DNA of 64,000 nt from Ryuthela nishihirai. Taxonomy: Eukaryota; Arthropoda; Arachnida; Araneae; Heptathelidae. The translations under genes were made by a program, and so were the position numbers. Positions 22,760 through 35,113 of the stretch are shown piece by piece (the first letter of the stretch is position 1; each line of letters opens with the position of its first letter). The notes under the pieces are model-generated. The model ran no database searches. It saw only the letters and a list, made by a program, of their open reading frames with translations, and had not been told where the DNA came from. The stretch lies in NCBI GenBank assembly GCA_038380435.1, contig JAWZYU010000027.1, positions 2,787,156 to 2,851,155 on the forward strand, in the 5' to 3' direction.

Positions 22760-24410
22760 CATTTTTCTGCATAAGTATTTAATTATAAATACGATTACTG
22801 TAATAGAAGATAATAATAGCTTCAATGTAATAAGCTCATACATATTTTGTTTAACTAGTATGGAAATGTTTTCATGTTACCAGACATATAAAAGAACCTA
22901 AAAGCAGCAGCTTGGTTTATTTTGGGCATTAGGTGATTCAACTTCGTAAGTAATGAACCATTCCTATTTTATGCCATGATAGTATTATATTTGTATATTC
23001 TTTCAAGATGTAAAGTGCAAAAAAGATTTTAAAATGAATGATTAAAAAAAAATGTTCACACAACTTAGTTTTGTAGTGGTCAAAAGATTGACTGTGCCTA
23101 CTAATGAAAAAAATTTGCATACAGCCAGATTGGCTCTCTATCTCTCAAACCCACACTATGCCACTGAAAAGAATTAAAATTAGTAGGATGGTAAATAACT
23201 GATAAAATGGTGTGAATTCAATGAAAATATAATAGATAAAAAAATATGTTGAAAAACCTACAATTGGTCATCAACATGAAGAAAAAAATGTGTAAAAAAT
23301 GATTTACCTGAAAATGAGTAAGTACAACACTTTTGTTGCAATTCTTGAAAATATAAGACTGCCACAGTTTGACAAGATTGACTGGGAACAATTTAGATTT
23401 AAGTCTGTTTTGATCAAGATATCTACTGCTGTATCACGGTGTGGTAGTACAGCACTACTGGAAATTTTTAAACTAGCAGTGGAGTGTTACACAAAGGTGA
23501 AACTGACCTGGTGCAGCTTCTGACAAATTGTTGCATTTGATATCAGCATGTCCTGCCACCCAACAAACTGGATGATGGTGGCAGCCAGCTATAGTTTCTG
23601 GTGAATCTAATGAAGAACATGTGAGGATGATGCCCATCAAAACAGAAATTTGTGGTTTGATTTTGATGATTGTATTTTGGTTTGCCTAAATGACATAAAA
23701 CTATGATATTGAGCACCTCTGTGAGCAGCCACAGCAAAAGAGATAATGTACAACTTCAAAGTGAACTTCCTGCCCTTGAAATGTACGATATACGATGGTA
23801 TCATATAAAACTATGGCTGATCTCACCAAGCTCTGCAAATTCCAGCCATTTTTTAAGGCAAGAAATCAGAGTGTGGAGATTATGTAAAGAGTTGCTGGTG
23901 TACAGGAGCAGGCAGCTTCCTGATACTTCAAAATAAAAACTCATAAGAAGGAGAAATAATGAGACATGGTGGAAATGGCCGAATTGTAGATTATGTGATT
24001 AAGACGTCTGAAGGTCATGTAAAAATTAGCACACTCTGGCTATAACCCCTGGCTCCTTCAGATCTGTCTCTGTCTTATCCCCAAATGCAGTGGCAAAACA
24101 GCCATGGAACCAAGGAAAGAAGTGCTTATATAAAATTCTTACAAACTAAAAGAAAAAAAAAAGTATATCAAATATTTGTATAAGATAAAAATGTTTCCAC
24201 ATAAAAATGAAAGCATTTTCTTAACTTTAATCAGTTTATCGAAACAAAAATTTCTAATTTTTCTTAATATTTTTCAAAATACTCCATCATATTGTATGGT
24301 ATATTAAATAAACACCAGTCTGACAGGCTAATAAAAAAAATAATAAGGAGTATATGTAAAATCCCACTTTACTGCTACTGTATCTGTCATTGAATCCCAG
24401 AGTGGAAGTC
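22760..24410. other. intron sequence with no recognised gene
   Basis: No element boundary recognised. A 74-codon open reading on the plus strand (23299-23523, containing LPQFDKIDWEQFRFKSVLIK) has no homology I can name and lacks clear splice sites, so it is not called as a gene. Sequence at 23543-23940 is open for short stretches on the minus strand, also unassigned. Confidence 0.3.
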
Positions 24411-24451
24411 CCAGTTTGCTGAGGAAAGATATTTTTTGCCAATTATATCCA

Positions 24452-24500
24452 GTTTGCTGAGGAAGGAAACTGGAAGTCCCAGTTTCCTTCCTCAGCAAAC
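24452..24500. repeat. perfect 22-bp hairpin, 5-nt loop, plus a direct repeat
   Basis: The left arm (24452-24473, GTTTGCTGAGGAAGGAAACT then GG) and right arm (24479-24500) are exact reverse complements around AAGTC. The first 13 bases (GTTTGCTGAGGAA) also occur as a direct copy at 24415. Combined direct and inverted duplication suggests a template-switch origin. Confidence 0.92.
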
Positions 24501-25498
24501 AGAAATTACTGTGACAGATATAATGAATTTAATCCTTCTTAGCACCAGACTCCACTCTAAACATTAGATTGTTACTGCTAGAAATGATAGAATACTTCCT
24601 AGTGAAGAGATAACATTCCAGGTTGTAAGTACATCATTCTGCTACAGATACAGAGCAGATGCTTCAATTGCTACTCTAAACCAATCACCATTAGTTGTCC
24701 ACTTAGGTAGGTAGGTAAGTACAAAATCTGCATGTAGCCATGGGCTATGGAGGTCCTAACAGAATGTGCAATTTTCCTCTCTAGATGTGTCTGTTCTGAG
24801 CTACAGTTGCTGCATTTGGCCACTGTAGGCCAATTCTAGCAAGGTCCTGTTTGACATTGTCTGCCCATTGAATCCTAAGTCTCCACCTTTTCCTGAAGCA
24901 TTTAGGCACAATGTTCATAATATTGTTTGCCAATCTGCAGCTATGCATATGAGCAACATGGACGGATCAACACAGTCTCTTTCTACACAAAATACTGCTC
25001 AATAGGTGTCGATGTAGGTTCTTCTAACCTCATCATTACTTAAAAAGTTGAATCACCTAATGCCCAAGATACTGCATAAGCATCTAGAATCGAAAGCATC
25101 ACATTTCCTATTATCTTGTTTACAAACAGTCACCATCATAACTAACTCCAGAAACAACCAAACTATTATGCAGTCTAATTGTCTTCAGGTGTCTACACCT
25201 ATTTCTCCATACTCTCCATAGATTCTTAAAAGTCTCTGCAGCAATCCCTATTCATTTGTTTATCTCATCTATATCTATTACATAGCTCCGAAGATATTAA
25301 ACTGAGATACTTGCTCAAAAGTACAACCATTCAGATTAACTGAACCACAAACTGCCTGACCAATTTTCATCACTTTAGTTTCCTCTCTGTTTATCACCTA
25401 ACCTACTCTACTACCAGTATCACATTCTCCATAGATTCTTAAAAATCTTTGCAGCAATCCCTATCTGTCTGTTTATCTCATGTCGCACTGTGATGCCC

Positions 25499-25811
25499 CA
25501 TCGTTCACTTTTGCTTTACCTTAACTTATGTTAAGTTAATTTATGTCATATTTATCATTTTTGGGATTTTTATTTCCTTTTTGGCATCACAGCACTCATT
25601 TCCAAGAGTTAGGAGTTGCGCTTGCGCAACTCCGATCTTTGGACTGTCACCCGCTAAAGCGCGTGCACAAGGACACGCCCCCTCTTACGTCATAGCTTAC
25701 GCCGCTCATCAATTTATGTAAATGTCTTTCCCAACTTTAAAGTATTTTACTTTAAAGTTTACCAACAAGGTCCAACTTTAAAGTATTTTGCATATTCTTT
25801 GGAGCGTTACA
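25499..25811 (+). mobile_element. internally deleted solo LTR (family A), TSD GCAC
   Basis: Begins TGTGATGCCCCATCG, ends TTGGAGCGTTACA, only 313 bp, flanked by GCAC at 25495-25498 and 25812-25815. It retains the palindrome region (GGAGTTGCGCTTGCGCAACTCC at about 25614), GGACACGCCCCCTCTTACG and CTTTCCC, but lacks the middle of the LTR, including the AATAAA region. A small ACTTTAAAGTATTTT duplication sits at the deletion point. Confidence 0.92.
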
Positions 25812-26205
25812 GCACACCATTTCATCAACAGTTCTAATGAAAGAGTTCATCTCAGCAACATCATTTGCCAAAAGCCCAAATTCTTTCCCTTGAAAAGAAT
25901 TTTGCATAGCATAATCAATAACCAAACTAAAGAGAAAAGGAGACAAAATGCACCCGTGTCTAACTTCACTAGAAATGCTACACCAATCGCTACAAGCCTT
26001 ACCAACACTCACACATGACTCAGTGTTATTATAGAGAGCTTTCATTACACTAACTACCTTGTCAGGTATTCCATGTAATCTAACAATCAACCATAAATTA
26101 TGTCAATCAACAGAGTCAAAAGCCTTTTTGAAATCTATAAAGCTAGAAGCCTCAAGTTTCTGTGTAATGCTTGAAATGTATGTGGAAAGGAAAAGTGATA
26201 ATACA

Positions 26206-26301
26206 ACTGAAGAATAAAAGCCCCAAAATAAAAAAAATAATAATGTAAATAAAGTAAAAACTGGTTAAGGAAAAGTAAAAGTGAATGAGTGGACAATCAC
26301 A
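26206..26301 (-). mobile_element. short LTR fragment (family A), about 96 bp
   Basis: Matches the terminal approximately 95 bp of the reverse-oriented LTR (CCCCAAAAT..., ACTGGTTAAGGAAAAGTAAA, GTGAATGAGTGGACAATCACA). LINE sequence resumes immediately at TCTGAAACTC on the right. It is either a deletion remnant of a solo LTR or a tiny non-autonomous derivative; no TSD was identified. Confidence 0.7.
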
Positions 26302-26999
26302 TCTGAAACTCTAAAATTTTCTCAAGAATCTGCTAAGTGTAAATATTTTATCAATATATCCCTACCACTTCTGAATCCACACTGCTCATCATATTTGCTT
26401 AGCTTAGCTTAGCTGTCCATCAACCAAATTCTTAATTCTATTAAGTATAATCAGGCATAGGAACAATTCTGGCACGCAACCCAGGGCTCACTTTAAAAAA
26501 TAATTAAATAAATAAATAAATAACCACCATCTTCACTGAGTTGTATATTTTAACTTAATAGAATACAATTTTATTAAGTAGAGCAATCCCAAATAAAAAC
26601 GCAATAAAGAAACAAACACTATCAACTGTTTTAGTCATAATAAGTAAGAAGAAAATGAAACAAATATCCTATTTCCAGGCCATCTATCTCCGCGATATAC
26701 TGATGTACAAGTTTTGTCCTGTTCAGTTGTTGCATCATTCGCCAGGCAGCTGGACGTGGTGCGACTCCTTTACCATCATTTTATATATGTTTTTTCATGT
26801 TTCGTAAAGAATTTATCGATTTTCTAAAGTGAGTATATATGTGAATTTGGATTTAATTAAATCGTAAGTCATTAAAATATGGATTGGAAGTATTTATTGT
26901 CAATTAATATGTTTAATATACTAGATATAAATGCAAATTTTCTTTACATTGGCATAAACATAAGTTATTGTTAAAGCTATGTGAAATGTATTATGAATA

Positions 27000-27139
27000 T
27001 TCAGGATTATGAAGTATTATCTGCACGTGATTAGAGGGAATGCGTAATCTTCCCAAAATTTTGGCTGGCACATGAGAAAATTCTGCATCAAAGATTTGGT
27101 GATTTTGGCACGCACACTTAAAAAGGTTGCCCACCCCTG
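27000..27139 (-). mobile_element. hAT-type terminal sequence fused to Tc1
   Basis: Reversed, this reads CAGGGGTGGGCAACCTTTTT, GTGTGCGTGCCAAAATCACC and CATGTGCCAGCCAAAATTTT, typical of hAT termini. It abuts the truncated Tc1 transposase at 27140, where TCTAGGA-like flank is seen. The opposite end was not found with confidence. Confidence 0.6.
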
Positions 27140-27890
27140 GTCTAGGATGTCATCTCTATACCTTTGAGCATTGAAGTTCCCACTCGCCAACATATAGAGA
27201 TCTGTGCGTCCACCTAAGGAAATGCTACCCCAAATACACATGCTACCTCCACCATAACTGTCTCTTTGATGGATGTTATACTGGGATGATAACGGGTACC
27301 TCGTTCTTTCCATATCAAACAATGTCTGGAATCACTCTATAAGCAATATCTGGACTCATCTGTGAAGAGTACGGACCTCCATTGCTCTTCTGTCCAGTTA
27401 ACATGCATGTGTGTCCAATTCAATCACTTTCTCCTGTGGCATGATGTGAGGGGTATACAAATTACTGGCCTTCTAGGTACAGACCTTCCTCATGAAGCCT
27501 TCTACACACGGTAGAAGCTGATACAACCCTCCCAGTGGCTGTTGCAAGAGAGAATCGTAGCTGAGAGGGAGTAGACGTCCTGCTCTTTAGTACTGTTAAT
27601 CACAGATATCATTTTTGTACAGTGGTTGTAACTCTAGCCCTAACTCGGCTAAACCTATGAGATGCAGAATCCATGCTAAGAAATTGATTCCACAGTCTAT
27701 CGTGCCACGTCGGATTGACTTTGGCCTAATTTGAGCCGGCCAATAGCACTCAACCGCAGTTCATTTGGCAAATGATGTCTTAAGGTCATTCCTACAAAAT
27801 GGCTATTTCGAATTTCTTTACTCACATTTACAACACAATATAATGATCCACTCCAAAACACCTGTTTTTATGCCACTATCTGATGCAAAT
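27140..27890 (-). pseudogene. Tc1/mariner transposase relic
   Basis: Minus-strand reading: SLSATILSCNSHWEG-like region with RVVSASTVCRRLHEEGL in pieces near 27460-27560, LFTDESRYCL near 27350, and 27140-27322 with RYPLSSQYNIHQRDSYGGGSMCIWGSISLGGRTDLYML, ending LNAQRY.DDIL-like. These match the HTH-to-DDE portion of Tc1 transposases, including the DES block and GGGS.MVWG. The DDE third block is missing because a hAT-like end interrupts at 27139. Stops and frameshifts make it inactive. Confidence 0.87.
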
Positions 27891-27899
27891 TGATGCAAC

Positions 27900-28270
27900 C
27901 CAGACTAATTTACATAATACAATATGCTCACTCAGCATTACTTTACTGGTTACATGAACAAGTTTGGTGAGGATCACATAATTTTTTTTGTGAATTATTA
28001 AGATTTTTCTCATTTTTCCTTAATTTATGGAAACCAGCACATAAAAGATACTACTTTCAGGAAAAAAAATTATCTTCGATAATGATAAAATATATGAAAC
28101 ATTACTAGAGTGAAGTCACATCTTATGCAAGGTTAGGTTCTAAAGTCAGCGAGTAGGGTAAAAATTGAATATAATCAAAATTACCCTTGAAAATCCCTTA
28201 AATCATTCATAAAGCACAGCATACATGGTTATATGTATACAACCAGACTCATCTCATCTAGTGGTACAGC
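27900..28270. other. no recognised gene
   Basis: AT-rich intron sequence between the Tc1 relic and the TTF/ZMYM-type hAT relic. Part may be the Tc1 terminal region. Confidence 0.35.
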
Positions 28271-28276
28271 TGTACT

Positions 28277-29940
28277 AGGGCCTGGAACTTAAGAGGGCCC
28301 GAAAATAAAAGGAAGAAAGTTTACCTTTTCTTTTTAAATGCACAAGTACTGATTGGAATTTTTTTTGTATGTCAGTTTTCAGAGCAGGAGAAACATTCAC
28401 AAAAAAAGAAATAGAGTAATTTTACTTTTCCAACACATAAAAGAGAAAAACAGATATTTCCTCACACTGCTATTCCCCCATATCTGTACCTTCCCACTCA
28501 ATGCGTTGATGATGTTCGCTCTCAATTTTGATGACTGCAAAGCTTATTCTTTTTTTATTCCAACCATCTTCCTCCCTCTCTGCCCGTCCATTCCATACCA
28601 TTGAGGGTTGAGTTGAGCCATTGGGTGTACCATTGGGTGTTTGAGGGTTGATCCAGAGCCACCTAGTTGACATTCTCAGGTGTTCTAAGTGTATGCGCAA
28701 TGAGGGAGATCAAAATGAAAGTCAGAATTCCTATCCTGGCAAGATGTGAAAGCCAATTGGTTTTCACATATTGCCAAGCAATTAGCTTTCAAATCAATTG
28801 GCTTTCACATCTTGCCAGAAATTAGGGTGGGGTTTGCTCTTGGCGAGGTGCAGAAGCAAAAACTGTGTGCGTCTTATATAGGAAAACTTTCAAGTGGTAA
28901 GCTTGGGTGAGAGGTTAAAGGTAACGTGCAGAAGTAAGTGATTCACATGTTGACAAACATCAGTCAGTAGGTATATGACTGTGGTTGGATACAAAATACA
29001 ATGGCCTGTCTTTGGGCCAGTCTTCCTTTGTCAATTTCTTTAGTTCCACTCGAGTTTGTCACTTGGCAGTTTGTGTTATTGATAGGGAATATTTGAGTTT
29101 GAGACAGTTTTATTCCTTTTTTATAATTACTTAATTTGTGCTTCATTATGTCAGAAGAAAACAGTACACCAAGTGTCTTAGTGGATCAGCAAAAAGAAAA
29201 ATTAAAAAAGAGTAGGAAGAAAATGTTAGGAAGATGTGCACAATATCTACTTTTTTCAAGTCTTGTGAAGAAGTCCCAAGAAAAAATGATAGAAAGGGTG
29301 GCCAAGACACGAATGCTGATGCAAAAATAAAATGAAAACAAACAGATGGTAGAAAACAATAATGATGAAGATTTCATAATGCCAACTTATTCAAATGTTT
29401 ATAACCATGAGAAAGTTGATATGGATGCCATTAGCTTATGATACTTCTATGATTACAAACAGTACTAAGAACATTTCAAACATTATGGAAAACAATGATA
29501 AAATTAATTTTAAAAACTCACTCACTAGTGATGTGAAACAAATGATTATTAATAATGGACCATACTATCTATTTGACAATTTCCTAAAGATCGAAAGTAG
29601 AACAATGGGTGCTTTTCAGAAGCCTACTATTTTTTGATGAATAAAATGCATGTGGCTCTGTTACTCTCTAGAGATTGATGCAGTATATTTTCAAGCTTGC
29701 TGGTTATTTATGGGAAAATGGAATGTTGTGTGGATTACTGGGATTTGAGACTGGACCTATATTTCGAGGAATATTAATCTACATGAGGAGTCTACATTCC
29801 ATATTACTTATTGCATGGTATACGATCTGTGGAGAAACCACAAAACACTGCCAGAGGAAGCAGAAACTGCATTGCATAACAAAGTCAACTATTGGACTAC
29901 AGTTCTGGACAAGGGCATAGTTATGGGGGTGAGAGAGCTC
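28277..29940 (+). pseudogene. hAT-family transposon relic, TTF/ZMYM-type transposase N-terminal half
   Basis: Readings after 29136 include a Lys-rich start (KEKLKKSRKKMLGRCAQYLL) and, at 29395-29637, LTSDVKQMIINNGPYY. In a shifted frame from about 29665 follow YSLEIDAVYFQACWLF, HEESTFHITYCMVYDLWRN and LPEEAETALHNKVNYWTTVLDKGIV. The order (D.K..II..GP, YS...DAV.C..C.LF, HE.S..H, W..VLDR) is that of TTF-zinc-finger hAT transposases related to ZMYM5-like proteins. The left end near 28277 (ACTAGGGCCTGGAACTTAAG) looks like a matching terminus. The catalytic and dimerisation parts are absent. Confidence 0.6.
28736..28818. repeat. perfect 24-bp inverted repeat with a third partial copy in the spacer
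   Basis: Arms 28736-28759 and 28795-28818 (core GGCAAGATGTGAAAGCCAAT and complement) are exact reverse complements. The 35-bp spacer contains further partial copies (TTTTCACATATTGCCA, AGCTTTCAAAT), so at least three related units alternate in orientation. Confidence 0.9.
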
Positions 29941-29944
29941 CACC

Positions 29945-30175
29945 CCAGAGTAAATTGGAGTTGGTAAAATTCTAAGTAATTTGGTAAAATTCAGGTGAGT
30001 GTGAAAATTGGGACTGTTTTTGCAAAATTTGAAGTGACTTGGTAAAATTCAGATGAGATGTAAAAATTGGGATTTTTGTTTTGTAAAATTATGGTGAACT
30101 AGCAAAATTGAGCAATTTGGGAAGTTGCCAAAATTCTAAGTGACTTGGTAAAATTCAGGTGAGATGTAAAAGCCG
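29945..30175. repeat. short tandem array related to the 116-bp satellite at 45.6-47.0 kb (opposite strand)
   Basis: Repeated TTGGTAAAATTCAGGTGAG, GTAAAAATTGGGA and AAGTGACTTGGTAAAATTC motifs occur about every 100-120 bp. Reverse-complemented, these are the CTCACCTGAATTTTACCAA and TCCCAATTTTTAC motifs of the large array at 45640-46980. Confidence 0.8.
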
Positions 30176-30439
30176 TATTTTTATCAGTTATATCTTTGCT
30201 CCCAATCTATGATTCTGTTTTGAAAGAATTGCTGGAAAAAACAAAGGGAGAGGTACAGTAAAATACTTAAGTCCTACAATATAAAATGATATTATTCAAA
30301 TACTCTCAAGTAATATCAAGCGTGAAATTTGTGATATAAAAATGAAGATAAGAAAAGCACCATTTTTTTTCCCATATTTCTGATAGCTTGCAGAACTTTA
30401 CCAAAAGAGAGCAACTAAACTAAGTAACTAGGCATTTTA

Positions 30440-30790
30440 CATGGTTTCAAGAAATGCCTGTTTAAACTCATCCCATTGTTTCTCAACTTCAGCAGTAAGT
30501 AAATCACGATTGTCATAATGATTAAGTAGCCTATCATGGTATGATTTGGCCATTAAGTTTACTTACCTAGGAGATATTGCCCATTGCAGTTACCAATACC
30601 AAAAGGGCCTATCACCCTTCCCCAAAGATCAGAGTCAGTACCAACTTTGGCATTGAAATCACCTAGAACAAGGGTAATATCTCCTTTCTTGACAGAATTC
30701 AAACTATCCTGAAGTTGTCCGTAAAACCTATCTTTCTCATCGGCAGCGTTATAATCTTGATATTCTAGGCTTGCAAGAGACCAGATGAAC
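30440..30790 (-). pseudogene. LINE endonuclease fragment (RTE/CFDP2-like), minus strand
   Basis: Reads DEKDRFYGQLQDSLNSVKKG, then VLGDFNAKVGTDSDLWGRVI and GPFGIGNCNGQYLL, the exonuclease-endonuclease-phosphatase core including GDFNAK. A downstream portion (AKSYHDRLLNHYDNRDLL) follows after a deletion. It meets an oppositely oriented copy of the same LINE near 30765. Confidence 0.85.
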
Positions 30791-32712
30791 AAGGTCAGAC
30801 AGAAGATACTTTAAGAATAATTTTAAATTTCTCTTTTCAGGGAGGGAGGATGGAAAGCATCTCCAAGGTGTATGTTTTCTTCTCAACAGATGCACCAGTG
30901 ATGCTCTTCTAGGATATGACTGTGATAATGAAAGATTTCTTACAGCTAAATTTAAAAATAAAATTAAAGAATTGAATGCCATCTGTTGTTACACCCCCAC
31001 AGAGGACTCTGAGGAGAATGAGAAAGATAGGTTTTACAGACAACTTCAGGATATTTTGAATTCTGTCAAGAAGTAGATATTTCTCCCATGCTAGGTAACT
31101 TCAATGTGAAAGTTGGTACAAGCAGGACTTAACACTGCTTTGGGCAGGAGTGTTAGGTCCTGATTGGTAGTCCAATGGCAAATGTCTCCTACAGGTGAGT
31201 AAATTTAACAGTTTTCAAATAATGAACTCATACTACAAACACAGGGACATTTGTGAATATACATGGGTTTCAACTCAGGGGTTGCACAGGAATATATTTT
31301 AATTCACAGGAAATGGGCTAGTTCAGTTAAATTCCCTTTGTAGTTGATAGCAAAGAATAATATTATGAGATATCGATAATTATGATAAATTAATTTGAGA
31401 ATGGTGAAATGCAATGATATCAGGCCTTAGGGCATATCTACATATGTTAAATCACCTATTCATCAAAATGCAGTCCTCAATCCCTGTGATTTAAATGTTT
31501 TAAAACTTTTTTAAAACTTTGTAACAGCTTTCATTGTGGATTTAAATTATTAGTTCAGTTAGGAATACCAGGTCATACAAGGGAGCTGAAATTGGTCTGA
31601 CCATTACCTTGTTGCAACTGAGGCTCAAGAAATATGTACCAAGAGAATTACTTTTAACACCAAAGGTTTGAAATATACAGATGTAGCCAAAGCATACCAT
31701 GATAAGCTACTCAGTCATTATGACAATCATGCTTTGATTACTGATGAAGTTTAGAAAGAATGAGGTAAGTTTTCTGGAGAGATGCAAGTTCGATTCCCAC
31801 CGTGTTGGCAATGAATTTTTTCAGAATATTTTAACTAATGTTTGAAGTTCTATCTCTACAGGTAATCAGTGTATTTACTATGGATCGAAGTTTAAACAGG
31901 CTTTTCTTGAGACCAACAGTTTTCTTTGGTTAAAAGGAACAGAGGAAACACAATTATTTGAGTGATAAAGCTATGGAACTTATTTCTGAAAGAAGAAAGT
32001 GCAGAATAATATGAATCAACCCTACTAGTCCTAACAGATGGCATTACAATGAGCTTAATAAACATGTAAAGGATCAGTTAACAGCTGATAAGAATCTTTG
32101 GCTTGATAACTTGACTGACAAAGAAGATAAAACAGTTAGACAGCACAACAGCAGGGAGTTGTACCAGATAGTTATCTTGTGTGGGAAGAAACAGACAAGT
32201 ACACAAGGATTGAGAAGAATTTAGCTGTAAGAAAGGTAGCTGCAATGGTAAGGTGATTGAAAGTGAGGATTCTATCATGGCTAGGTGCACTGAGCATTTC
32301 AAAGATATTCTACACAATGTGACTGTTTCTACTCCCATTGTTTGTAATGAGTATAGATGCATTACTGGCTTTAATGTTGGCCCTAATCATTTTCTGAAGT
32401 TGCTCTGGCAACAGTAAAACTGCATATTTTCCAGGGGTGGATGACTCCATGAAATGCTTAGACCTGAGTACACTTGTGTTGTTCCCATGGATTTCACTAG
32501 AGCTATTATTATCCATATTTTTAACAAAAGTGATTGTAGTTCTTGAGAAAATTATAGGGGAATTAGTTTACCTTCTGTTCCAGGTAAAGTTCTTGGCATG
32601 ATTATACCTAATCGGATTCAGAATTTGGTTGATGGACAACTGCATGATGAACAGTGTGGATTCAGAAGTGGTAGAGGATGCACTGATCAAATATTTTCAG
32701 TTAACCCTTCCA
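30765..32712 (+). pseudogene. LINE (RTE/CFDP2-like) 5' endonuclease to early RT, degraded
   Basis: On the plus strand: GLQET-like start near 30775, GREDGKHLQGV and DALLGYDCDNERFLTAKF near 30840-30960, a CCYTPTEDSEENEKDRFYRQ block near 30985, LGNF.VKVG, then AKAYHDKLLSHYDNHALIT near 31685, and GISLPSVPGK-like plus LHDEQCGFRSGRGCTDQIF at 32560-32700. The GDFN motif is mutated to GNF. Many stops. A tRNA-like scrap (GCAAGTTCGATTCCCACC, 31781-31800) lies inside. The element stops abruptly at about 32712. Confidence 0.82.
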
Positions 32713-32714
32713 TT

Positions 32715-35110
32715 GTCCATTTTACATGGTTCACAGAATCTGAAAATCTCTGTTTTTCTGTATCTGTTCTGTGTACATTCGCAAAAACTGAAATGAGGGG
32801 CCAAGGACGTATGTACACATTTTTAGTAAAAAAAAAAATCGATTTTTTTGAAAATAAAAATTGCCATTGTAATTTTTTTATATATATCTTATAAAAATAT
32901 ATAATTCAATCCTGAAAAATAATATTTTGTTTTTTAATTTGAAGCAAAATGGTATTGCCGATTTGCTAGTTAACGTTCCTCTTTGCTGAAGCAACTTTTT
33001 GATTTAAGTTCACAAGTTTAATTTGAACTATTATCAACAAATTTGTCCTTAAATTTTCAAAAAACACCCTAAAAATTAAACAAAAAAAACTGATATTTTT
33101 AAAAATGGTAGATTTTGTAAGGAATTACAAAGTATGTACTACCATTTTTTTTCCGTTTCACACTCTTTTGTCATAAATCTATTTCAATATTCCCGAAATT
33201 ATTTTTGTCATTTTTCCTAGCATTCTATGCATCTTTCCTACTCTTAAAATCGAAACTGGAAGTAAGCACGTCCTTCTTAGAAATTCTGGGTGCAGCTGCA
33301 TTTAATTACATATGGCTTACTGAGGCAAACAAGTGGCTGATGGCTGACACACGCTATCTCCGTTCTGTGTGCTTTAAGTGGGTCCTATATTGTTTTGGTC
33401 CAGCATATTGATACCCTTTGTAAAGTTAATATTCACTTTTTTTTTCATTTAAACTTAATTTTCATTTCAGTAGATTAATTTTAGAAAATTAGCAATCTTT
33501 TTGGAGGATTGATAAGTATTGATTTATCATAGTTATGCTACATTGGATGGCAGGCCAAAAATTTGTTGTTGTGGATATTTAACATCGCATTATGCTATAT
33601 GTTAATTTTGATTTTATTATTTATTACTTTTCCAGTAAAACTTTGATCTGGTATCATTTTCTGAAAATAAATGAGGTCTTGGATATAAAGCATATTCATT
33701 TCTGTAGATTTATTTCCATAAGTTAGCGATTTTCGGTCGGCTGATTTATCTATCTTTCTAAGTTATGCTACATCGGTGGCTGGCTTTAAAGTTGTTGCGG
33801 ATATTTTATTTAACATCGTATTAGGTTATATGTGATTTTTTTTTCATTATTTCATGGTTTTTTAGTAAAAAAAAAACTTTGAGCTTGTACCATTTTCTGA
33901 AAATGAATGTCTTGGATATGGAAGCAAAATATACTTTCTTGCTACGGAAATAAGCCATCATGTGGGAGAGCAATTTCAGGATGCCCCCCCCCCTCTGCTA
34001 AACTCACTGTAAACATTTCACCCCTCCCCTCCCCAGAAAATTTTCATTAAAAAAAATTACTAGTGTTTATGTTTACAATGAATGATTTTACTCTCTCCTG
34101 TCCAGTATCTTGACTGTGCCACTGTGATGATATGTTTTTCTTTTTGCTTTGGTGCACAAACCTTTCTGCACTTAGCCAAGATTGCTAAACATCAGCACCC
34201 AAATAAAAAAATCATGTTTGGTAAAAAAAAGCAGCCAAGAAAGTTTTTATTCTCTTTCATAACTAATTCAAAAAATCCTGTGAATGTGAGAAGTCCAAAC
34301 CTTGTTTAAAATATATGATACTGAAAAAAATCATTAAAAGAAATAAAAGTCATATTTCAGGTTGAATATTATATTATTTGGGAGGAAATTTCCTTTTGAT
34401 TAATATATAATTTAACTATTTTTATTCATCAGGTTTTCGAAAATGAAGCTTTAGTTGTATAGTCCAATTTTTTTCTTCACCATATCATATTGAAAAAGGC
34501 TTATTAAAATCAATATGCTTGTAAATTTGTTTACATTATTAATTTTCAAAAAATTCATAATTAAATTCAGTTTAATTTGGTATGCAACACTACCTATTTC
34601 TGCTGATTAGTTATTTTGAAAAAAAAAATTCTAAAGTTGACTTGTTTATCTGACTTAGCACAATTGGCTAAAAGCCTGGAATTTTCTCAAAGTATTGTAC
34701 TGAGAAAAAAATTACAAAACAAGATAAATATTTACTTGATAGGCATTCTATTAAGTGTATTATAATCATTTCTGTGTATTGTTTTTTTTTTTAAATAAAT
34801 TTTTATTTGTGTTGCCAGATGCATTTTTTTGCTACATGACTCCAAAAATGTCCTACTAAAATAAAACTAGTCATCATTTTTGTTAAAAGCTGATTAATTT
34901 GATATATAACATGCCATAATTCCTTTCATTAGTTATTTGGCAAAAAAGTTCAAAAGTTAATTTTTTTGGTTGGGCATAGGGAGAAAATATCTTGGCCACT
35001 GGATGGAAACTAGTTTTTCAGGCTGGACATTGGAAGGCTTAAACAAAAAAAGTAAATAAAACAATAATTCAAGATAATAATTCAATAAAATTTAAAAACA
35101 TTTTCATTCT
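32715..35110. repeat. non-coding repeat region with a 232-bp tandem duplication
   Basis: No coding homology. GTTATGCTACATTGGATGGC...GTTGTTGTGGATATTTAACATCGCATT at 33531 is repeated at 33763 (period 232 bp) with divergence, up to about 33930. A block at about 34785-34955 (GTTGCCAGATGCATTTTTTTGC to TTAGTTATTTGGCAAAAAAG) recurs inverted at 62558-62765, so part of this region is a dispersed element. Runs of C (33986-33994) and A are frequent. Confidence 0.65.
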
Positions 35111-35113
35111 TAC

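Larger units (their letters stand above)
24690..26470 (-). pseudogene. LINE ORF2 remnant (RTE/CFDP2-like), minus strand
   Basis: Reading right to left: an RT start region near 26470-26300 (PNLV-type block, then a CGFR-like block), AFDSVD near 26105-26135, then 25752-26090 with GIPDKVVSVMKALYNNTESC and SSEVRHGCILSPFLFSLVID (motif GVRQGC.LSP). Further left (about 24750-25450) is the C-terminal part with DAFDSRCLRSILGIRWFNF. A solo LTR (25499-25811) and a small LTR fragment (26206-26301) lie inside. A stretch of about 60 bp (CTCCATAGATTCTTAAAAGTC...) is repeated at 25213 and 25430. Confidence 0.82.

Noticed and set aside
23299..23523. 74-codon plus-strand ORF with a protein-like composition
   Set aside because: No recognisable domain, no convincing splice sites, and the surrounding sequence is broken in all frames. 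Not called as a gene.
26447..27139. complete hAT MITE between the LINE and the Tc1 relic
   Set aside because: The apparent left end (CAGGCATAGGAACAATTCTGG) aligns to LINE sequence (compare 32596), so it is not a terminus. Only the right hAT-like end is kept.
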